NCBI RefSeq assembly: GCF_009760925.1
Contig: NZ_VRLV01000003.1
Span: 496,001 to 560,000, forward strand
Length of the DNA: 64,000 nucleotides
Source of the DNA: Nonomuraea typhae
GTDB lineage: Bacteria > Actinomycetota > Actinomycetes > Streptosporangiales > Streptosporangiaceae
Reading direction: 5' to 3'
Part shown: one piece after another, positions 26,491 to 34,481 of the stretch
Numbering within the stretch: position 1 is the stretch's first letter
How the letters are laid out: the number at the start of each line of letters is the position of its first letter
Notes under the pieces: generated by a model
Told to the model about the DNA's origin: nothing
The model's input: the letters and a program-made list of their open reading frames with translations, nothing else
Database searches by the model: none
Program-made: the position numbers and the translations under genes

Positions 26491-27313
26491 ACGTCAGGAG
26501 CTGGCCGCCGTCCACCGGCACCACGACGCCGGTGATGTGCGCGGCGGCCGCGGAGGCGAGGAACAGCACCAGCGGCGTCACGTCGTCCGGCGCGGCGATC
26601 CTGCCGAGCGGGATGCGTGACTCCCAGGCGGCGCGCGCCCGCGGATCGGCCATGAGCCCGGCCGTCATCGGGGTCAGCACCGGGCCGGGCGCCACCGCGT
26701 TGGCGCGGATGCCGTGGGGGGCCAGCTCGAGGGCGGTCGATCTGGTGAGCGCCTCCACGGCGGCCTTGGTCGCCTCGTAGTGGCCCAGGCCGGCGGTGGG
26801 CTGCCGGGCGCCGGCCGAACTCACGTTGACCACGCAGCCGCCCCGCCCGGCCGCGATCAGCCGGCCCGCCACCGCCCTGGTGACCAGGAACGTGCCGCGG
26901 AGGTTGACCGCCACCACCCGGTCGAAGACCTCCACCGGCAGCTCCGCCAGCGGGCCGCCTCCGGCGACGACGCCGGCGTTGTTGACCAGGACCTCGACCT
27001 GGCCGTGCGCGGCCGTCACGCGGGCCAGCGCGCTCTCGACCGAGGCGGCGTCGGTGACGTCCATGGTCACCGCCGCGGCGCCGAACCCCGCGCCGGGCTT
27101 CCCGCCGCCCCCCGCGCCGGACTCCCCGCCGAACTCCCCGCCGAACTCCCCGCCGAACTCCGCGGCGATCTCCGCGGCGGCCTTCTCCGCGGCCGGCCCG
27201 TCCACGTCGGCGAGCACCGGCCGGTCCCCGGCCTCGGCGAACGCACGGGCCACCGCCCGCCCGATCCCGCTCGCCCCACCGGTGACCAGGACCAGCCGCC
27301 CCTGCCCGCTCAT
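26489..27313 (-). CDS. Short-chain dehydrogenase/reductase (SDR)
   Basis: This NAD(P)-dependent oxidoreductase has 274 residues. The nucleotide motif TGGASGIGRA, NNAG, and the catalytic Ser (VVNVSSAG) and Tyr-x3-Lys (HYEATKAAVE) are intact; the C terminus ITGVVVPVDGGQLLT is classical. A low-complexity stretch EFGGEFGGEFGGE followed by Gly-rich sequence is inserted in the loop after the third helix, encoded by near-perfect 12-base repeats (27119-27167). The start is ATG 27313 with GGAGG upstream; the frame stays open to 27388 through the 33-bp repeats. The role in the pathway (for instance dehydrogenation of a dihydrodiol or alcohol) is inferred from location only. Confidence 0.88.
   Translation of the reverse strand: MSGQGRLVLVTGGASGIGRAVARAFAEAGDRPVLADVDGPAAEKAAAEIAAEFGGEFGGEFGGESGAGGGGKPGAGFGAAAVTMDVTDAASVESALARVTAAHGQVEVLVNNAGVVAGGGPLAELPVEVFDRVVAVNLRGTFLVTRAVAGRLIAAGRGGCVVNVSSAGARQPTAGLGHYEATKAAVEALTRSTALELAPHGIRANAVAPGPVLTPMTAGLMADPRARAAWESRIPLGRIAAPDDVTPLVLFLASAAAAHITGVVVPVDGGQLLT
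27119..27167. repeat. 12-bp in-frame tandem repeats inside the SDR gene
   Basis: About four consecutive copies of a CCGAACTCCCCG-type unit encode repeated E-F-G-G. The period of 12 keeps the frame. The segment is probably prone to slippage. Confidence 0.75.
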
Positions 27314-27327
27314 CCCGCCCGCCTCCA

Positions 27328-27459
27328 CGTCACGTCCGCCCTCCGCCGTACCCACCCGTTCGTCACTACCGCGCTCCGCCGTACCCACTCGCTCGTCACT
27401 ACCGCGCTCCGCCGTACCCGCTTGCTCGTCACAACCGCGCTGCGCCGTGCCCGTGCGCT
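27328..27459. repeat. Four tandem copies of a 33-bp repeat
   Basis: Units at 27328-27360, 27361-27393, 27394-27426 and 27427-27459 each begin CGTCAC and carry a CGCCGT core followed by CCC. Units 2 and 3 are almost identical; the outer ones are diverged. They fill the gap between the O-methyltransferase stop and the SDR start. The period (33) is a multiple of 3, so all frames stay open through the array. Confidence 0.88.
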
Positions 27460-28451
27460 CATCGGGCCCGTGCCACCAGCACGCGCGGGCAGCCGGGTAG
27501 GCAGAGTGTCTGGCGGGGCTCCCAGCCGGCGGCGTCCAGCCAGCCGCGGACCTCGTCCTCCGGGTGGACCCGGGTGCCGTCGATGACGAGGTACTCGGCC
27601 GCGTGCAGGGCGTCCACGAGCCGCTGGACGGGGTCGGCGTCGAGGAAGAAGTCCAGCACGAGCAGCGTGGCGCCCGGGGCCGCCACCGCGCGGGCGCGTT
27701 CGGCCAGGCGCAGGTTCTCCTCGGGGCCGAAGCGGTGCACCACGTGCTCCAGGAGGACGAGGTCGAAGCCGGTGGGCAGGTCGCCGGTGAGCGGGTCGGT
27801 CTCGATCAGCTCGGCGCGCTCGGCCACGCCGGCCTCCTCCAGCGCCTTCATGGCCAGCTCGGCCAGTTCGCCGTCGCCGCAGAAGGCGCCGCGCAGGGCG
27901 GGGGCGGAACGGAGCGCCTCGGCGAGGAAAGCGCCGGACAGGCCGCCGAGGTCGAGGGCGTGGCGGTGGGCGGTGAAGTCGTAGTGGGCGGCGAGCGTCC
28001 TGGCGTGCAGCGCGTTGTAGGTCATCACGCCGGTGAGGAAGATCTCCATCCGGTCGCCGCCCAGGTCGAGCGGGGCGGGCCGGGCGGTGCGGGCGCTGGC
28101 GCCGAAGCCGAGCCAGTGCGGGTAGCTGATGGTGTCGAGGAAGGTGAGGAACGGGCGCAGGTCGAGGTCCTCTCCTCCGCCCGTCAGGTGGCGGGCGGCG
28201 GCCGGGGTGTTGTCGTAGCGGCCGCCGGTTCTGGTCAGCAGGCCCAGGGCGGTCATGGCGTCGGCCAGGATGCGGGCGGTGCGCTCCGGCAGGCCGGTGC
28301 GGGCGGCCAGTTCGGCCGCGGACGCGGGGCCTTTGGCCAGCGCCGCGAACAGGCCGGTCTCGGTGGCGGCGAAGAGCTGCTTGGCGGCCATGTAGCCGGT
28401 CGCCACCTCCACGATGCGCGCCGCGCCGGAGGCGTCCCGGTGAACCGACAT
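27459..28451 (-). CDS. SAM-dependent O-methyltransferase with N-terminal winged helix
   Basis: This 330-residue protein is related to plant/bacterial small-molecule O-methyltransferases (hydroxyneurosporene/CrtF and polyketide types). The N-terminal dimerisation winged helix spans about 10-90 (AAELAARTGLPERTARILADAMTALGLL). The SAM-binding domain follows with ALDLGGLSGAFLAEAL, a loosened form of the usual DVGGGxG, then LLEHVVHRFGPEENLRL and LLVLDFFLD. A substrate hydroxyl such as a catechol or phenol is likely. The start ATG 28451 has GGAAGGGG upstream. The island motif (28487-28496) lies 36 bases upstream, so this gene should belong to the same regulon. Confidence 0.87.
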   Translation of the reverse strand: MSVHRDASGAARIVEVATGYMAAKQLFAATETGLFAALAKGPASAAELAARTGLPERTARILADAMTALGLLTRTGGRYDNTPAAARHLTGGGEDLDLRPFLTFLDTISYPHWLGFGASARTARPAPLDLGGDRMEIFLTGVMTYNALHARTLAAHYDFTAHRHALDLGGLSGAFLAEALRSAPALRGAFCGDGELAELAMKALEEAGVAERAELIETDPLTGDLPTGFDLVLLEHVVHRFGPEENLRLAERARAVAAPGATLLVLDFFLDADPVQRLVDALHAAEYLVIDGTRVHPEDEVRGWLDAAGWEPRQTLCLPGCPRVLVARAR

Positions 28452-28486
28452 GAAGCACCCCTTCCACCCGGAAACAGTATCGGAGA

Positions 28487-28496
28487 TGGTATATGA
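28487..28496 (+). promoter_or_regulatory. Island motif copy 4 (before O-methyltransferase)
   Basis: TGGTATATGATTTC lies between the amidohydrolase stop and the O-methyltransferase start. It keeps the TATA centre and the GATTT flank of the other copies. Confidence 0.55.
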
Positions 28497-28523
28497 TTTC
28501 GGGATCACGCCGCCAGGGCCCCG

Positions 28524-29858
28524 TCATACCCCGGCTTCGTGGACGATCCGGCCGTCCACCATGGTCAGGACGACCGGCACCTCGGGCAGGGCGGCGGGCT
28601 CCACCTCCCGCAGGCTGCCGCCGAGCACGCACAGGTCGGCCGCCTTGCCGGGCTCCAGCGTCCCCTTCCACCCCTCCGCGCCGTCCTGCCAGGCGGGCAC
28701 GACGGTGCAGGCCCGCAGCGCCGCGTCCAGCGTCAGCCCCCGGGCCGTCGCCTGGGCGACGGTCAGCCGCCAGTCCGGGGTGACCACGGGCGCGTCCGAG
28801 CTGAGGCAGAGCCGTACCCCGGCCGCCAGCGCCTCCCGCAGCGGCCACGCCCGGCGCAGCGCCTCGGGCCCGAGCGCGGCGGCCAGCATGTCCGCGGTGG
28901 CCACGGCGATGCCCGGCTGGGTGGTGAGGCCGATGCCCGCGCGGGCCATCACGGCCAGCGTGTCCGGGGCGGCCAGGTCACCGTGGATGATGTAGTGTCG
29001 CAGGTCACGGCCCTTCCCGGCCGTCTTTGCCATCGCCGCTGCCGCGGCGCGGACGGCGCGGCCGCCGGTGGCGTGGACGCCGGCCTGGTAGCCGGCCTCG
29101 TGGGTGAGGGCGATCATCTCGGCGAGCGCCTCCGGTGAAGAGCCTTCGACGAGGAGCCCGCCGTGGCCGCCGTCGCCGTACGGCTGGTCGGTCCAGGCGG
29201 TGCCCATCGGCGGGATGCCGTCGGCGAAGATCTTGACTCCGGCGACGCGCAGCCGGCCGGGCACCTCGGCCGGCGGGCGGAACGTGCGTAAGCCCTCTCG
29301 CAAGCCCGCCACCGAGCTGGGGCCGTCGAGTTCGCCGAACAGCATGAGCGCCGTGACCCGGGCGGTGAGCCGTCCCTCCTCGGCCAGCGTCGCGTAGTCG
29401 CGCAGCGCCGCGGCGCCGAAGCAGCCGGTCGGGCCCTCGTCCTCGCCGGGCCCGAGGCCGGGCTCGGTGTAGCTGGTGATGCCCAGCCCGGCCAGGATCC
29501 GTCCCGTGCGCAGGATCGCGGCCCGGCGTTGCTCACCGGTCGTGAGGCGGATCTCGGCCGGACGGGCCTCCGAATGGTCCGGCGCGCTCCGGGTGAGCCG
29601 GTCCATGAGGAGGTCCGGCCACAGGGCGCCGAGCCAGACGCCGTGGAGGTGGGAGTCGTTCACGCCGGGCAGCACCGAGCGGCCGTCCAGTGCGATCACC
29701 CGGGTGCGGGGGCCGATGAGCGGCGTGACCTCGGCCTCGGCGCCGACTGCGGCGATGCGGCCCCCGCGTACGGCCAGCGCCCGCGCCAGGCGGCCGGTCG
29801 CGTCGAGGGTGTGCACCGTCCCGCCCGTGAACACCGTGTCGGCTCGGTTGGGCAACAT
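28524..29858 (-). CDS. Amidohydrolase family protein (YtcJ-like, type 3)
   Basis: This 444-residue metal-dependent hydrolase has an N-terminal beta-sandwich part (TVFTGGTVHTLDATGRLARALAVRGGRI). The metal motif is DSHLHG at about 69-74, with further ligands in the GVHATGGRAV region, YIIHGDLA and LSSDAPVV. The C-terminal part is LEPGKAADLCVLGG...TMVDGRIVHEAG. YtcJ-type enzymes cleave C-N bonds of N-formyl or related amide substrates. The start is ATG 29858 with GGGAGGAAG just upstream. It is divergent from the esterase-importer operon and shares an 87-base promoter region with it, containing motif copy 5. Confidence 0.9.
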   Translation of the reverse strand: MLPNRADTVFTGGTVHTLDATGRLARALAVRGGRIAAVGAEAEVTPLIGPRTRVIALDGRSVLPGVNDSHLHGVWLGALWPDLLMDRLTRSAPDHSEARPAEIRLTTGEQRRAAILRTGRILAGLGITSYTEPGLGPGEDEGPTGCFGAAALRDYATLAEEGRLTARVTALMLFGELDGPSSVAGLREGLRTFRPPAEVPGRLRVAGVKIFADGIPPMGTAWTDQPYGDGGHGGLLVEGSSPEALAEMIALTHEAGYQAGVHATGGRAVRAAAAAMAKTAGKGRDLRHYIIHGDLAAPDTLAVMARAGIGLTTQPGIAVATADMLAAALGPEALRRAWPLREALAAGVRLCLSSDAPVVTPDWRLTVAQATARGLTLDAALRACTVVPAWQDGAEGWKGTLEPGKAADLCVLGGSLREVEPAALPEVPVVLTMVDGRIVHEAGV

Positions 29859-29910
29859 CTTCCTCCCTGCTCTGGACACCATCCCGCGGATGCCCATAAC
29901 GTACACGGAA

Positions 29911-29920
29911 TCAGATACGA
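29911..29920 (+). promoter_or_regulatory. Island motif copy 5 (amidohydrolase / esterase-importer divergent promoter)
   Basis: TCAGATACGATTT is centred between the amidohydrolase start (29858, minus) and the esterase start (29946, plus). One site could therefore control both directions. Confidence 0.6.
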
Positions 29921-29945
29921 TTTGGCGCTCCACGCGGAGGTGGGC

Positions 29946-30872
29946 ATGCCGTTGCATCCCGACGCCCAGGCGATCCTCGATCGCGCTCCCGCCGTCGTCC
30001 CCGTCCTGCTGGACCCGCAGGCCATCCGTGAGCAGTTCCGCGCCATGTGGCAGTTGCCGGACAACCTGCCCCCGGTCGGCCGGGTCGCCGACGCCGTGCT
30101 CCCGGGCCCGGCGGGCGCGATCCCGGCCCGCGTCTACACCCCCGGCGGGATCGGGCCGTTTCCCGTGTTCGTCTGGTTCCACGGGGGCGGGTGGACGCTG
30201 GGCAGCCTGGACGAGAACGACTACGCCTGCCGTACCGTCTGCTCGAGGGCGGGGGTCGTGGTCCTGTCGGTGGACTACCGGCTGGCGCCCGAGAACCCCT
30301 TTCCGGCGGCGGCCGACGACTGCTATGCCGCCGTGCGGTGGGTGAGCAGGCACGGGGCGGAGATCGGGGCCGATCCGGCGCGCATCGCGGTCGGCGGGGA
30401 GAGCGCGGGCGGCAACCTCGCGGCCGTGACCGCGCTGAAGGCGCGCGACCTCGGCGGGCCGTCGATCGACCTCCAGGTGCTCGTCTCGCCCGTGCTCGGG
30501 CATCCCGATGACGGCCGCGCCTCCTACCGCGACTACGCCGACGGATATTTCCTGTCCAAGGCGAGCATGGACTGGTTTTTCACTCTTTATCCGCGTAATG
30601 CGGCCGACCTCGAGGACCCCTACCTGCTGCCGCTGCGAGCCGCGAACCTGTCCGGGCTGCCGCCTGCGCTGGTGCTCGGCGCGGAGTACGACGTGCTGCG
30701 CGACGAAGGGGAAGAGTACGCCGCCCGGCTGCGCGAAGCCGGGGTCGAGGCACGGGCGGTGCGCTACGAGGGCCTGATCCACGGCTTCTTCGGCCTGCTC
30801 GCCCCCGAGCTGCCCCCCGCCCGCGAGGCGCACGAGCAGGTCATCGGCTCGCTTCTGGCGGCGTTCCGGTGA
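29946..30872 (+). CDS. Alpha/beta hydrolase fold esterase (HSL/acetyl esterase family)
   Basis: This 308-residue esterase of the hormone-sensitive-lipase group has the oxyanion-hole motif FHGGGW, DYRLAPE, nucleophile motif GGESAGGNLA, an acid in LGAEYDVLRDEGEEYA and catalytic His in GLIHGFFG. There is no signal peptide, so it acts inside the cell. It probably hydrolyses a small ester brought in by the importer encoded in the same operon. The start is ATG 29946 with GGAGG 5 bases upstream. Its stop overlaps the start of the next gene (GTGA). It is first of an operon running to the aldo/keto reductase. Confidence 0.92.
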   Translation: MPLHPDAQAILDRAPAVVPVLLDPQAIREQFRAMWQLPDNLPPVGRVADAVLPGPAGAIPARVYTPGGIGPFPVFVWFHGGGWTLGSLDENDYACRTVCSRAGVVVLSVDYRLAPENPFPAAADDCYAAVRWVSRHGAEIGADPARIAVGGESAGGNLAAVTALKARDLGGPSIDLQVLVSPVLGHPDDGRASYRDYADGYFLSKASMDWFFTLYPRNAADLEDPYLLPLRAANLSGLPPALVLGAEYDVLRDEGEEYAARLREAGVEARAVRYEGLIHGFFGLLAPELPPAREAHEQVIGSLLAAFR

Positions 30873-31591
30873 GCGTCCTCAGCCTGGCCGGGGTGGACGT
30901 CCACCGGGGCGAGGCCCGCGTCGTCCACGACGTGTCGCTGGAGGCGGAGGCCGGGGCGGTGACCGTCGTCCTGGGCTCCAACGGATCGGGCAAGAGCACG
31001 CTGATGGACGGCGTCGCCGGGCTCGCCCGGGTCTCCTCCGGCACGATCCACCTCGGCGGCGGCCCGATCGGGAAACTGCCGGCCTACAAGCGCGCCCGCG
31101 CCGGGCTCGGCTACGTCGAGCAGTCCCGCACGGTCTTCCGCACCCTCAGCGTCGAGCAGAACCTCAGGGTCGCCCGCAGCGGCGAAGGCGACCTGAACGC
31201 CGTCTACCGGCTCTTCCCCGAGCTGGAACGCCGCCGGAGCCTGCAGGCCGGGCACCTGTCCGGCGGCGAGCAGCAGATGCTCGCCCTCGGCCGCGCGCTG
31301 GTCGCCGACCCGCGCGTCATGCTCATCGACGAGATGTCCATGGGCCTGGCGCCGGTCGTGGTGCGCCGCCTGATGCTGGCGGTGCGCGAGATGACCGGCC
31401 TCGGCATCGCGATCCTGCTCGTCGAGCAGTTCGCCGCCCTGGCCCTGGAGATCGGCACCCGCGCCTACGTGCTGCGCAAGGGCCGCGTGGTCTACTCCGG
31501 CGCGTGCGCCCGGCTGAAGGACGACGACGGCCTGCTGCACGAGTCCTACTTCGGTACGGCGCCGCCGCCGGGAGAAGGTGAGCCCGCGTGA
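30869..31591 (+). CDS. Branched-chain amino acid-type ABC transporter ATP-binding protein (LivF-like)
   Basis: This 240-residue ABC ATPase has Walker A LGSNGSGKST (about 36-45), the Q-loop region GYVEQSRTVFRTLSVEQNL, canonical signature HLSGGEQQML, Walker B VMLIDEMSMGLAP (Glu present but DE-M in place of DEP) and the H-loop position replaced by Gln in LLVEQFA, as in LivF proteins generally. With the fused permease-ATPase, the receptor and the second permease it makes a full HAAT importer. In catabolic clusters such importers often carry aromatic acids, not amino acids. The start GTG overlaps the esterase stop. Confidence 0.92.
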   Translation: MSVLSLAGVDVHRGEARVVHDVSLEAEAGAVTVVLGSNGSGKSTLMDGVAGLARVSSGTIHLGGGPIGKLPAYKRARAGLGYVEQSRTVFRTLSVEQNLRVARSGEGDLNAVYRLFPELERRRSLQAGHLSGGEQQMLALGRALVADPRVMLIDEMSMGLAPVVVRRLMLAVREMTGLGIAILLVEQFAALALEIGTRAYVLRKGRVVYSGACARLKDDDGLLHESYFGTAPPPGEGEPA

Positions 31592-33291
31592 ACCCGCGCG
31601 CCACGGCCGCCGGGCTCGGCCTGGCCGCGGCCGCCTGCGTGATCGTGCCCCTCTTCTTCCCCGCCCACTGGATCTTCCTGGCGATCACCGCCGCCGTCGT
31701 CGCGATCATCATGCAGAGCTACGGCGTGATCGTCGGCCGGGCCGGGATGATGTCGCTGTGCCAGATGTCCTTCGCCGCGATCGGCGCCTGGGTGGTGCTC
31801 AGGCTCAACCTGCTCGACGCGCCCGGCGGGTTCCTGCTCTGGCTGGTGCTGGGCGGGCTGGCGGCGGTCCCGGTGGGCGTCCTGATCGGCCTGCCCGCGC
31901 TACGCATCCGCGGCGTCAACCTCGCGGTGGTCACCTTCGGCTTCGCCGTCTCGACCGACATCGTGCTCAACGCCCACCAGTTCCCCGGCACCAGTGAGCT
32001 GAAGACGGTCGAGCGCCCCGCGTGGTTCGCCGGCGACGGCGGCTACTTCGTCCTCACCGTGATCGTCTTCTGCCTCATCGCGCTCGGGCTGAGCCGGTTC
32101 AACCGCACCCGGCTCGGCATGTCCTGGCTGGAGCTGCGCCATTCCGAGCGGGCCGCGGCCTCCCACGGCGTCTCCGTGGCGCGCAGCAAGCTCGCCGCCT
32201 TCGCCATCAGCGCGTTCGTCGCCGCCATCGGGGGCGGGCTGATGGCCGGGCAGCTCGGCCTCGTGGTCGCGCAGAACTTCTCGATGGGCCAGTCGCTGGC
32301 GTTCTTCGCCGTCGCCATCCTCATCGGCCCCCACCACGTGGACGGCGCGGTCATGGGCGGCGTCTTCGGCACCGTGATGGCCACCGTCCTGGAGCGCCTC
32401 CGGCTGCCGCAGGACCTGGGCGGCATGTTGTTCGGCGTCTTCGCCATCCTGGCCCTGCGTTCCGGGATGAGCCAGACGGACTTCGTCCAGATGCGGCGGC
32501 GGGAACGCGCGGCGCGCAAGCTGCTCGACGAGCGCGACGATCGCCCCGCCGTGGTGCCGGCGCCCGCCCCGCCGGGCCCGCCGCTGCTGGAGGTGCGCGG
32601 GCTCAGCGTGCGGTTCGGCGAGGTGAGCGCGCTGCACGAGGTGAACCTGACCGTGCCGGAAGGGACGGTCACCGGCCTCATCGGGCCCAACGGCGCGGGC
32701 AAGAGCACGTTCATCGCCGCCGTCACCGGCTTCATCGGCGGTTACGCGGGCGGCATCACCCTGTCCGGCCGGCCGCTGGACGGGCTGCGGCCCGAGGCCC
32801 GGGCCGGGCGCGGGCTGCGCCGTACCTTCCAGACCACGGTCATCCCGGCCGAGCTGACCCAGTACGAGTACCTGACCATCGGGGCGGGGCGCCGCCTGGA
32901 GCGCGCGGAGGCCGACGAGCTGCTGAGGTACTTCGGCTGCCCGCCGGGGCCGGTGCCGGTGTCGCTGCTCGACGCGGGCACCCGGCGGCTGCTGGACGTG
33001 GCGGCGGCCGTCGCCGCCCGCCCCAAGGTGGCGCTACTCGACGAACCCGCCGCCGGGCAGTCGGCCGCCGAATCGCGCCGCCTCGCCGCGCGCCTGGCCG
33101 AGGTTCCGGAGCGCTACGGCGTCGCCGTCCTGCTGATCGAACACGACATGGAGCTCGTCTCGGCGGTCTGCTCACAGCTCACCGTCCTCGACTTCGGGCG
33201 GGTCATCGCCTCCGGCCCCACGGCGGCCGTGCTCGACGACCCCGCCGTGGTCAACGCCTACCTCGGCATAGCGGCGGCCCCGCTGGCCTGA
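31588..33291 (+). CDS. Fused LivM-type permease and LivG-type ATPase
   Basis: This 567-residue fusion has a LivM permease in residues 1-310, with about eight to ten helices and the FAAIGAW and MGGVFGTVMATVLERLR segments. A charged linker follows (about 300-330), then a LivG ABC domain in about 332-567: Walker A GPNGAGKST, Walker B VALLDEPAAGQ and H-loop LLIEHDMELV. The ABC signature is changed to LLDAGTRR (Ser to Asp before the Gly), unlike the canonical LSGGQ of the partner ATPase, so this ATP site may be weaker. Fusion of permease and ATPase fixes stoichiometry. The start overlaps the LivF-like stop by 4 bases. Confidence 0.9.
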   Translation: MNPRATAAGLGLAAAACVIVPLFFPAHWIFLAITAAVVAIIMQSYGVIVGRAGMMSLCQMSFAAIGAWVVLRLNLLDAPGGFLLWLVLGGLAAVPVGVLIGLPALRIRGVNLAVVTFGFAVSTDIVLNAHQFPGTSELKTVERPAWFAGDGGYFVLTVIVFCLIALGLSRFNRTRLGMSWLELRHSERAAASHGVSVARSKLAAFAISAFVAAIGGGLMAGQLGLVVAQNFSMGQSLAFFAVAILIGPHHVDGAVMGGVFGTVMATVLERLRLPQDLGGMLFGVFAILALRSGMSQTDFVQMRRRERAARKLLDERDDRPAVVPAPAPPGPPLLEVRGLSVRFGEVSALHEVNLTVPEGTVTGLIGPNGAGKSTFIAAVTGFIGGYAGGITLSGRPLDGLRPEARAGRGLRRTFQTTVIPAELTQYEYLTIGAGRRLERAEADELLRYFGCPPGPVPVSLLDAGTRRLLDVAAAVAARPKVALLDEPAAGQSAAESRRLAARLAEVPERYGVAVLLIEHDMELVSAVCSQLTVLDFGRVIASGPTAAVLDDPAVVNAYLGIAAAPLA

Positions 33292-33316
33292 ACCCTTACG
33301 TGGAGGGAGCACGCAG

Positions 33317-34480
33317 ATGGAGCGTTCACACAAGGCCGCCGCCGTCCTGGGGGCGGCGGCGCTGGCACTGGCCGGGTGCGCCGGCGGCGGGGGCGGGGGC
33401 GGCGGGGACACGGGGCCGATCAAGGTCGGCGCCATCAACGGCGTCACCGGCCTGTTCCAGGCGCCCGAGGTGCCCAAGGCCGTGCAGGCGGTCTTCGACG
33501 AGGTCAACGCGGCCGGTGGGATCAACGGCCGGAAGATCGAGTACATCAGCAAGGACGACGCCATGAACCCCCAGCGCTCCACCGAGGCCGCCGTGGAGCT
33601 GATCGACTCCGAGGCCGTGGTGGCGCTCGTCGGCTCCTCCAGCGCCGTGGACTGCGGGCTCAACCGGGCCAAGTACGGCAGGGCCGGCATCGTCTCCATC
33701 CCGGCGGTCGGCGTCGACCCCGCCTGTTTCACCAGCCCGAACATCGCCCCGGTGAACCCGGGCCCGTACAAGCAGCTGACCGCGGCCCTGTACTTCCTGT
33801 CGCAGACCAAGAAGCACGAGAAGGTGTGCGCCTACCTGACGGTCCTGCCCGGCAGCGGCGACGGCATCGAGAACGCGATCAAGGAGTGGTCGGCGGTCAC
33901 CGGCAAGCGGCTGACCGTCAAGGACACCTCCGTCGGTCAGGGCGACCCCACCCCCTACCTGGTGAAGGCCAAGGAGGCGGGCTGCGCGGGCATCGTCTAC
34001 AACTCCCAGGTCGGCCCCTGGTTCGCCCAGGCCAAGACGCAGAACATGACGGCCGTCGACTTCGTCATGCTGGCCAACAGCTACACCGACGCCAACGCCC
34101 AGGCGATCCCCGAAGGGCTCAACGTGTACTCGGCCACCGAATGGCAGCCGTACACCGACGAGAGCCTGCCCGGCAACGACAGGTGGGCCAAGCTGGTGAG
34201 CGCCGGCGGGATCCCGAAGACCGCCTTCAGCCAGGGCGCCATCATGGCGGCCGACGTCTTCGTCCAGGTGGTCAAGGGCATCCGGGGGCCGATCACCCGC
34301 GAGTCGGTGACCAAGGCGTTCAAGGAGATGAAGCCGGTCGAGTATCCGCTGGTCGGCACGCCGTACGTCTTCGGGCCCGGCGACGCCCACAACCCGGTCG
34401 AGGGCGCGCGGTTCGTGAAGGCGGAGAACCGCGCCTGGCGGGTGCTGCCCGAGGGCTTCGTCATCCCGGGCAAGGGCTGA
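33317..34480 (+). CDS. Branched-chain amino acid-type substrate-binding lipoprotein
   Basis: This 387-residue periplasmic-binding-protein family (LivJ/receptor-ligand) lipoprotein has a signal peptide with lipobox LALAGC (Cys about 21), followed by a run of Gly. The mature part has GPIKVGAINGVTGLFQ, DEVNAAGGINGRKIEYISKDDA and SSSAVDCG typical of the family. Homologues bind branched-chain amino acids, amides or aromatic carboxylates; the ligand here is likely a substrate of the island enzymes. It has GGAGG upstream of the ATG and precedes the second permease gene by one base. Confidence 0.92.
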   Translation: MERSHKAAAVLGAAALALAGCAGGGGGGGGDTGPIKVGAINGVTGLFQAPEVPKAVQAVFDEVNAAGGINGRKIEYISKDDAMNPQRSTEAAVELIDSEAVVALVGSSSAVDCGLNRAKYGRAGIVSIPAVGVDPACFTSPNIAPVNPGPYKQLTAALYFLSQTKKHEKVCAYLTVLPGSGDGIENAIKEWSAVTGKRLTVKDTSVGQGDPTPYLVKAKEAGCAGIVYNSQVGPWFAQAKTQNMTAVDFVMLANSYTDANAQAIPEGLNVYSATEWQPYTDESLPGNDRWAKLVSAGGIPKTAFSQGAIMAADVFVQVVKGIRGPITRESVTKAFKEMKPVEYPLVGTPYVFGPGDAHNPVEGARFVKAENRAWRVLPEGFVIPGKG

Positions 34481-34481
34481 C

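Noticed and set aside
28524..30833. Extension of the amidohydrolase to 30833
   Set aside because: It overlaps the esterase coding region on the other strand, and the ATG at 29858 has a strong ribosome site.
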